Positions 59,084 through 64,000 of a stretch of 64,000 nucleotides of DNA are shown piece after piece. The translations under genes and the position numbers were made by a program. The stretch's first letter is position 1; each line of letters begins with the position of its first letter. Below the pieces are notes generated by a model. It made no database searches. It was given only the letters and a program-made list of their open reading frames with translations, and had not been told where the DNA came from. The DNA is from Flavobacterium album (GTDB lineage Bacteria > Bacteroidota > Bacteroidia > Flavobacteriales > Flavobacteriaceae), in NCBI RefSeq assembly GCF_003096035.1, contig NZ_CP029186.1, forward strand, positions 62,001 to 126,000. The letters are read 5' to 3'.

Positions 59084-60394
59084 TTAGTCTATCCTCTCTA
59101 TTTTCGCACCGATGGCCCTTAGCCTTTCGTCGATCCTTTCGTAACCGCGGTCTATCTGGTCGCCGTTCTGGATGGTGCTGGTACCTTTGGCAGAAAGCGC
59201 CGCGATCAGCATTGATATACCGGCCCTGATATCAGGGGACGACATTACAATACCTTTCAGCTGGAATTTGAAGTCATGTCCTATAACTACAGCCCTGTGC
59301 GGGTCGCACAGCATGATCTTCGCACCCATGTCTATCAGCCTGTCCACAAAGAAAAGGCGGCTTTCGAACATCTTCTGGTGTATCAGTACGCTGCCTCTCG
59401 CCTGGGTGGCCACTACAAGGACGATACTTAGCAAGTCGGGAGTAAAGCCCGGCCATGGCGCATCGGCCACGGTAAGGATAGAACCGTCGATGTAGTTCTG
59501 TATCTCATAGCCATCTTTATGTGCAGGAATATAAATATCATCTCCCCTGCGCTCCAGGGTAATCCCCAGCTTGCGGAACGTTCCCGGTATTACGCCAAGG
59601 TTGTCCCAGCTTACGTCTTTTATCGTTATCTCGCTTTGTGTCATGGCGGCAAGCCCTATCCATGAGCCTATCTCGATCATATCGGGCAGGATACGGTGCT
59701 CACATCCGCCAAGGCTTTCCACGCCTTCTATCTCAAGCATGTTAGATCCTACGCCTGTTATTTTAGCGCCCATGCTGTTCAGCATTTTGCAAAGCTGCTG
59801 CAGGTAAGGCTCACAGGCTGCGTTGTATATTGTTGTTTTGCCTTCGGCAAGAACGGCTGCCATAACGATGTTCGCCGTCCCGGTTACCGATGCTTCGTCA
59901 AGCAGCATGTATGTACCTTTCAGCTTTTCGGCTTCAACACCATAAAACGCTTCTTCTTCGTTATACCTGAATTTCGCACCAAGGTTTATAAAGCCCTCAA
60001 AGTGTGTATCCAGCCTCCTGCGGCCAATTTTGTCACCGCCGGGTTTTGGGATATACCCTTTTCCGAAACGGGCCAGCAGCGGGCCAACGATCATAATAGA
60101 TCCCCTGAGCGCCGCGCCTTCTTTTTTAAATGCTTCACTTTCCAGGTAGCTGAGGTTCACCTCATCGGCCTGGAAAGAATAGGTACCATGAGCCAGCTTT
60201 TCTACTTTTACGCCAAGGCTTCGCAGCAGGTTGATCAGCTTGTTTACGTCGATAATGTCGGGTATATTGCTAATCGTTACTTTTTCGGGTGTGAGCAATA
60301 CGGTACACAGTACCTGTAGTGCTTCGTTCTTTGCGCCCTGGGGCGTGATCTCTCCTTTTAGTTGTGCGCCTCCTTCGATTTTAAATGTTCCCAT
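59084..60394 (-). CDS. murA: UDP-N-acetylglucosamine 1-carboxyvinyltransferase
   Basis: First committed step of peptidoglycan synthesis, transferring enolpyruvate to UDP-GlcNAc. 436 residues. LKGEITPQGAKNEAL with the substrate Lys22, RGSIMIVGPLLARFG, the loop KPGGDKIGRRRLDTH (117-131), and DPHRAVVIGHDF. The residue equivalent to Cys115 of the E. coli enzyme is Asp121 (codon 60032-60034), a replacement known to make MurA insensitive to fosfomycin. Last gene of a DUF4290-murA unit, 14 bases after its neighbour. Confidence 0.97.
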   Translation of the reverse strand: MGTFKIEGGAQLKGEITPQGAKNEALQVLCTVLLTPEKVTISNIPDIIDVNKLINLLRSLGVKVEKLAHGTYSFQADEVNLSYLESEAFKKEGAALRGSIMIVGPLLARFGKGYIPKPGGDKIGRRRLDTHFEGFINLGAKFRYNEEEAFYGVEAEKLKGTYMLLDEASVTGTANIVMAAVLAEGKTTIYNAACEPYLQQLCKMLNSMGAKITGVGSNMLEIEGVESLGGCEHRILPDMIEIGSWIGLAAMTQSEITIKDVSWDNLGVIPGTFRKLGITLERRGDDIYIPAHKDGYEIQNYIDGSILTVADAPWPGFTPDLLSIVLVVATQARGSVLIHQKMFESRLFFVDRLIDMGAKIMLCDPHRAVVIGHDFKFQLKGIVMSSPDIRAGISMLIAALSAKGTSTIQNGDQIDRGYERIDERLRAIGAKIERID

Positions 60395-60408
60395 GCAGCG
60401 GTCCGGAA

Positions 60409-61110
60409 TTATTGTTTTCTGTTTTTGTTATTATTTTGGTTGCTTTTGCCGTTCATGGCCGGCCTTTGCATTTTTTGTTTCGGGTTCCCAAACTGGGTCT
60501 TGTTGCTTAGCTTCTTGTTCACCTTCATCAGGTCGGTCACGTTGGAAAGCTCATCCTCCCCCGGCCTTAGGTTTATTTTTCCGCCTGAAAGCTCATAAAG
60601 GTGCTCGAATATTACGGCATCTACTACCGTATCCTTGTTCCAGCTCAGGTATGATTTTTTCATGTGGTTGGCGATCACAATGATGAGCGCATCTTTCATT
60701 TCGCCATCATCCCATTTGTTCGCCACATCAATCATGTACTTTATGTTATTACCATAAAAACGGTACTTGGGAAAATTTTGCGGGTACTCCAGCCTCTCGG
60801 GCTTTTGCTGCAGCATTTCCCTCGATGGTATTGGGTAGGGCGAATCGACATCCAGCTTAAAATCGGACATGATGAATATCTGGTCCCAAAGCTTGTGCTG
60901 GAAATCGGGCACATCGCGCAGGTGCGGATTAAGGGTTCCCATAACCGATATGATATATTTCGCTGCCTTGTTGCGCTCGTCCCTGTCCTCAAGCGCTACT
61001 GCCTGCTGTATGAGCTTTTGCAGGTGGCGGCCATATTCGGGGATAATGAGGTGCTCCCTTTCGGAATTGTACTCAAGGTTATTGGTTGCCTCTATAGAAT
61101 TATATTGCAT
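60409..61110 (-). CDS. DUF4290 domain-containing protein
   Basis: 233 residues. The whole N-terminal 175 residues follow the Bacteroidota DUF4290 pattern (YNSEREHLIIPEYGRHLQKL ... YPIPSREMLQQKPERLEYP ... YGNNIKYMI). The last ~35 residues are basic, rich in Asn, Lys and Gln. Unknown function; often upstream of murA, as here. Confidence 0.92.
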   Translation of the reverse strand: MQYNSIEATNNLEYNSEREHLIIPEYGRHLQKLIQQAVALEDRDERNKAAKYIISVMGTLNPHLRDVPDFQHKLWDQIFIMSDFKLDVDSPYPIPSREMLQQKPERLEYPQNFPKYRFYGNNIKYMIDVANKWDDGEMKDALIIVIANHMKKSYLSWNKDTVVDAVIFEHLYELSGGKINLRPGEDELSNVTDLMKVNKKLSNKTQFGNPKQKMQRPAMNGKSNQNNNKNRKQ

Positions 61111-61126
61111 TTAGCGTAGGGTTTCT

Positions 61127-61411
61127 TTATAATGAAATAATGCCTTCAATATTTGAAAGCTCAATGTATTTGTCTATCACCTCTTGCGCACCCGCCATTT
61201 TTACATTAATGGAAACGCTTGTATATTTTCCGGTTTTAGATTGTGTAGTTTCTATAACTGCGCCCATGTTGTTAAAGGCGTCTTCTATTTCCTGGATCTT
61301 ATTGGCTTCAGAAGGCACAATAAATTTGAACAGGTATTCGGCAGGCCAGTCGGCAGAGCCAGCAAGCTCTTCTTTCAGCCTTGCATAAAATTCTTCGGTT
61401 TTCTTATCCAT
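61127..61411 (-). CDS. DUF493 family protein
   Basis: 94 residues, YbeD-like ferredoxin-fold family: YLFKFIVPSEANKIQEIEDAF and the terminal YIELSNIEGIISL. Regulatory role suspected in the family, not established. First gene of the DUF493-DUF4290-murA unit, with a -7 box upstream. Confidence 0.9.
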   Translation of the reverse strand: MDKKTEEFYARLKEELAGSADWPAEYLFKFIVPSEANKIQEIEDAFNNMGAVIETTQSKTGKYTSVSINVKMAGAQEVIDKYIELSNIEGIISL

Positions 61412-61428
61412 TCGTAATAAAATAAACG

Positions 61429-61436
61429 CAAATATA
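61429..61436 (-). promoter_or_regulatory. -7 box TATATTTG for the DUF493-DUF4290-murA unit
   Basis: TAnnTTTG match on the minus strand, 17 bases before the ATG. Confidence 0.5.
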
Positions 61437-61491
61437 CATCATCCGCTTTTAACTTCGCCAAAAAACACCGTATTGCATTATAAAAAATTAA

Positions 61492-61673
61492 GCCACGAAT
61501 TACACAAATTATCACAAATTCTATCCTACCTAATCGAAGCAATCTTCCCTAATTTCATAAAATTGCTCTTTACATCGAAAATGACGGCATCTGAAAATAC
61601 AGTAATTAAATAGTGCATCTATTCAATTGAATTGCCTATTTAAAAATTTGTGATAATCCGTGTAATTCGTGGC
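61492..61673. repeat. Intergenic palindrome, GCCACGAATTACAC family
   Basis: Left arm GCCACGAATTACAC-AAATT-ATCACAAATT, right arm AATTTGTGAT-AATCC-GTGTAATTCGTGGC, about 120 bases apart. Same arms as 10028-10102. Confidence 0.8.
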
Positions 61674-61772
61674 AAAAAAATAAACAAAAATAAATGTAAG
61701 GCATTACGCAACCTTTTCTTTTTTACGTATCTATAGTATATAGGTTTAGGTTATAAATTTGGTTATTTTTTT

Positions 61773-61805
61773 AAAACCGCTGTTCTTCATTCAGCGGTTT
61801 TTTTA
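61773..61805 (-). terminator. Terminator of the small membrane protein gene
   Basis: AAACCGCTG / CAGCGGTTT stem, T-rich on both strands; lies at the end of the 101-residue gene. Confidence 0.8.
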
Positions 61806-62108
61806 TGCTTTTATCCCCACAAACAGCATGATGCCTATAGCGCCCGCGGCCAGCGCAATGTAAGAGTACCTCACCGCTTTGCCGATAATTTCCTTACTCC
61901 GGAAAAGCCGTATCACGATAAAGAGCGCAGACCCCGTTACGAGGTTCACAAGTATCCAGAGGGGAAATATACTATTCAATGCAGGGTTGTGTGCATTAAG
62001 CGTATTGCTGATGGCCATTGCCAGTAATACGGCAAACACAAAAGCCCAGATAAAATACAATGCAACTAATATATGAAAAACTGTATGTTTGAGATCGAAT
62101 GGTTTCAT
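61803..62108 (-). CDS. Hypothetical membrane protein
   Basis: 101 residues with three predicted membrane helices (about 10-34, 47-68, 80-99) separated by short polar loops (SNTLNAHNPALNS, RLFRSKEIIGKAV). Not recognised beyond that. Alone between two repeat-filled gaps. Confidence 0.75.
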   Translation of the reverse strand: MKPFDLKHTVFHILVALYFIWAFVFAVLLAMAISNTLNAHNPALNSIFPLWILVNLVTGSALFIVIRLFRSKEIIGKAVRYSYIALAAGAIGIMLFVGIKA

Positions 62109-62147
62109 TGGTTAGTAATTGCTTTTAAAATTGATATCCTAAATTTA

Positions 62148-62263
62148 ACACACCCCTAACCCCTCTCAAGAGGGGAACACCCGGACGTACTTACTCCCCT
62201 AATTAGGAATTATTGTCGGCGAGAGTGAAGCTCTTCACCTCTTGAGAGGGGCCAGGGGTGTGT
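62148..62263. repeat. Large palindrome, ACACACCCCTAACCCCTCTC family
   Basis: Arms of about 26 bases (ACACACCCCT + CCCCTCTCAAGAGG and CCTCTTGAGAGGGG + AGGGGTGTGT) about 60 bases apart, with a second GAGAG/CTC pairing inside. The size and terminal inverted repeats fit a non-autonomous mobile element. Confidence 0.8.
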
Positions 62264-62361
62264 TCTTAGATAATTTAATTTCTTTTATATTTATTTTCTA
62301 TAACGCAGGTGTTTTATTTTTATTGAAGATACCACTGGTAGCAAACATAGCAAGTATCGGG

Positions 62362-62392
62362 TTGAACGCGCAAATTTACCTTTTTAGATTTG
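62362..62392 (+). promoter_or_regulatory. Promoter of the Ada-like gene
   Basis: TTG at 62362-62364, spacer 20, -7 box TAGATTTG at 62385-62392; ATG 23 bases on. The best-spaced promoter in the window. Confidence 0.65.
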
Positions 62393-62415
62393 TACTGTAA
62401 TTAAAGGAACAAATT

Positions 62416-63252
62416 ATGGACCATCAGGATAATATCAATTTCCAAAGGATCTCCGAGGCTATCGGCTATCTTAAAAACAACTTCAGAGAACAACCCGACC
62501 TCGATGAAATTGCCGAAAAAGTGCACCTGAGCCCGTTTCATTTCCAAAAGCTCTTTACCGACTGGGCCGGAGTAAGCCCTAAAAAATTCGTGCAATATCT
62601 CTCTGTAGAACATGCCAAAAAAGTACTGGGCGGCAAAGCTTCCCTTTTTGAAGCGGCGCACGAAACAGGCCTTTCAGGCACCGGGCGGCTGCACGACCTT
62701 TTTGTAAACCTCGAAGGCATGACACCCGGCGAATATAAGAATGGCGGCGAAAACCTTGCCATAAATTTCAGCTTTGCCAAAACGCCTTTTGGCACCGTAC
62801 TTTCTGCAGCTACCCCAAAAGGAATATGCCACCTTGCCTTTGCCGATGACAGGGATGAAGCGATTGGGACATTGATGCGAAAATTCCCGAATGCAGTTTA
62901 CAACGAAACAACAGATGAAATGCAGCAGCAGGCATTGCAGGCTTTTAGCAACAGCTCATCTTCAAAAGCAATACGGCTGCACCTAAAGGGAACGCCTTTC
63001 CAATTAAAAGTATGGGAAGCACTATTGCGCATACCCTCCGGCCAACTGGTTACATACGGCAGCCTGGCTGGGACAATAGGGTCGCCCAAAGCATCTCGGG
63101 CGGTAGGATCGGCTGTGGGCGATAATCCTGCAGCGTATATCATACCTTGCCACAGGGTAATACAATCAAGCGGAATTTTGGGCAACTACCACTGGGGCGC
63201 CAACCGCAAAGGGGCAATGATTGGCTGGGAAGCCGCAAAAGCACAATTATAA
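62416..63252 (+). CDS. AraC-type/methylated-DNA-protein cysteine methyltransferase (Ada-like)
   Basis: 278 residues. N-terminal AraC helix-turn-helix (about 5-100, HLSPFHFQKLFTDWAGVSPKKFVQYL) fused to a methyltransferase domain (about 115-278) with the acceptor Cys245 in PCHRVIQSSG and TYGSLAGTIGSPKASRAVG. Removes alkyl groups from O6-alkylguanine; the N-terminal metal-binding Ada domain is absent. Two bases before the oxygenase gene, so one repair operon. Confidence 0.93.
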   Translation: MDHQDNINFQRISEAIGYLKNNFREQPDLDEIAEKVHLSPFHFQKLFTDWAGVSPKKFVQYLSVEHAKKVLGGKASLFEAAHETGLSGTGRLHDLFVNLEGMTPGEYKNGGENLAINFSFAKTPFGTVLSAATPKGICHLAFADDRDEAIGTLMRKFPNAVYNETTDEMQQQALQAFSNSSSSKAIRLHLKGTPFQLKVWEALLRIPSGQLVTYGSLAGTIGSPKASRAVGSAVGDNPAAYIIPCHRVIQSSGILGNYHWGANRKGAMIGWEAAKAQL

Positions 63253-63254
63253 TC

Positions 63255-63965
63255 ATGGATTTAGCAGACAGGATATACCAACAGGACTGGGACGAAATTA
63301 CCCAAAGCCTGAACAACAAAGGCTACGCGATTATACCGCGGCTCATGACTGCACAGGAATGCACGGATATCGCGGGTCTTTACAGTGACCACTCCCTATA
63401 CCGCAAAACCGTTGTCATGGAGCGGCACCAGTACGGCCTGGGCGAATACCGGTACTTTAATTACCCGTTGCCGGAAATCATAGTTACACTAAGGGAGTCA
63501 TTATACAAAAAACTTTCGCCGGTGGCCAACCTGTGGATGCAGGCGCTGGGCATGCCCACAGTGTTTCCCCACACTATAGCAGCACTTCACGAGCAATGCC
63601 GGGACAACAACCAACTGAAGCCAACCCCACTGATATTAAAGTACGGTAAAGGAGGTTTCAACACCCTGCACCAGGATATTTATGGCGATGTTTATTTCCC
63701 GATGCAGGCGGTCATAATGCTAACTGAACCGGATGACGAGTATATAGGCGGGGAATTTGTACTTACAGAGCAGGTGCCGAGGGCGCAGTCGAAAGCTATC
63801 GTGCTGAAGCCTAAAAAGGGAGACCTGCTTATCTTTACGACCAGCTTCAGGCGGGCGAAAGGCAGTAAGGGTTACCGGCGCGTAAACATGAGGCACGGTG
63901 TAAGTGAAGTGCATGACGGCAAAAGGATGGCGCTTGGCATTATTTTCCATGATGCGATCTCCTAA
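63255..63965 (+). CDS. 2OG-Fe(II) oxygenase
   Basis: 236 residues from the ATG at 63255 (MDLADRI), two bases after the Ada-like gene. Double-stranded beta-helix fold: HxD pair in LHQDIYGDVYFP (about 141-152), GGEFVLTEQ, and distal His/Arg in RRVNMRHGVSEVH. The upstream in-frame stretch overlaps the Ada-like gene and is not coding. Pairing with an alkyltransferase suggests an AlkB-like repair or a hydroxylase role (inference). Confidence 0.88.
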   Translation: MDLADRIYQQDWDEITQSLNNKGYAIIPRLMTAQECTDIAGLYSDHSLYRKTVVMERHQYGLGEYRYFNYPLPEIIVTLRESLYKKLSPVANLWMQALGMPTVFPHTIAALHEQCRDNNQLKPTPLILKYGKGGFNTLHQDIYGDVYFPMQAVIMLTEPDDEYIGGEFVLTEQVPRAQSKAIVLKPKKGDLLIFTTSFRRAKGSKGYRRVNMRHGVSEVHDGKRMALGIIFHDAIS

Positions 63966-63966
63966 C

Positions 63967-64000
63967 ATGCTACAGCATTTGCACGTAACAGATATCGCGC
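63967..64000 (+). CDS. Possible start of a further operon gene, cut by window edge
   Basis: An ATG one base after the oxygenase stop opens a frame (MLQHLHVTDIA) that runs to the window end. Only eleven codons are visible, so identity is unknown; the tight spacing is the sole support. Confidence 0.3.
   Translation, partial: MLQHLHVTDIA

Larger units (their letters stand above)
61412..61802. other. 391-bp intergenic region
   Basis: Holds the DUF493 promoter, a 182-bp palindromic element and the terminator of the next minus-strand gene. No gene seen. Confidence 0.7.
62109..62415. other. 307-bp intergenic region
   Basis: Mostly a 116-bp palindromic element (62148-62263) and the promoter of the Ada-like gene. 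No gene seen. Confidence 0.7.

Overview
The window looks like the chromosome of a member of the Bacteroidota, most likely Flavobacterium or a close relative. The evidence is seen directly: many promoters carry the Bacteroidota -7 box TAnnTTTG, Shine-Dalgarno sequences are mostly absent, one secreted protease has a type IX secretion sorting tail, and there are lineage-typical genes (DUF5686, DUF4290, DUF2461, porin-family beta-barrels, TonB-like energy transducer). Base composition is moderate and intergenic DNA is AT-rich. No species can be named from the sequence alone.

Layout. 1-6443 (-): the first ~2,147 codons of a giant secreted repeat protein whose end lies outside the window. 6788-13553: ribH with a TPR membrane protein, recF, a DUF2461 gene, murB, then a lipoprotein and a TPR/LytTR regulator. 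13676-18376 (+): glycosyltransferase, ECF sigma factor, TonB-like protein, lipA, a type I GAPDH. 18524-20333 (-): purine nucleoside phosphorylase and lpxK. 20540-24113 (+): a cysteine-module lipoprotein, a Nif3-family protein, a coiled-coil protein whose zinc ribbon has lost all its cysteines, and an alpha/beta hydrolase. 24196-33901: subtilisin-like T9SS protease, rluF, a lipoprotein, AraC regulator with two tandem SDR enzymes, SMP-30 lactonase, folD, ffh. 34368-43486: LamG lipoprotein, two-component pair, xerD, then six related outer-membrane barrel genes, one frameshifted in a homopolymer. 43627-46525: aroQ and a DUF5686 protein.

The most interesting part is 46674-53006. A Ro60/TROVE protein (49020-50537, -) is followed without a visible terminator by six non-coding units (48163-48971, -) and then by the RNA ligase RtcB (46674-48098, -). 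A divergent WYL regulator (50822-51874, +) shares a promoter region with repeated TGCGCA motifs. Each RNA unit has an outer stem, a conserved TGCCGTA bulge strand, an inner stem and a conserved GTTACTTCG. Two units contain a circularly permuted tRNA mimic (T-arm, closed acceptor stem, D-arm), four carry only a T-arm or nothing. This is a Y-RNA array, an expanded form of the known Ro/Y-RNA/RtcB RNA-repair association. A NYN-domain putative nuclease operon lies just beyond the regulator.

53085-63965 carries a second DUF5686 gene, an S41 protease, a SIMPL protein, murA (with Asp at the fosfomycin-target cysteine position), DUF4290 and DUF493 genes, and an Ada-type repair protein next to a 2OG-Fe(II) oxygenase. 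Intergenic regions throughout hold at least seven families of imperfect palindromes, one of which has entered the 3' end of rluF.
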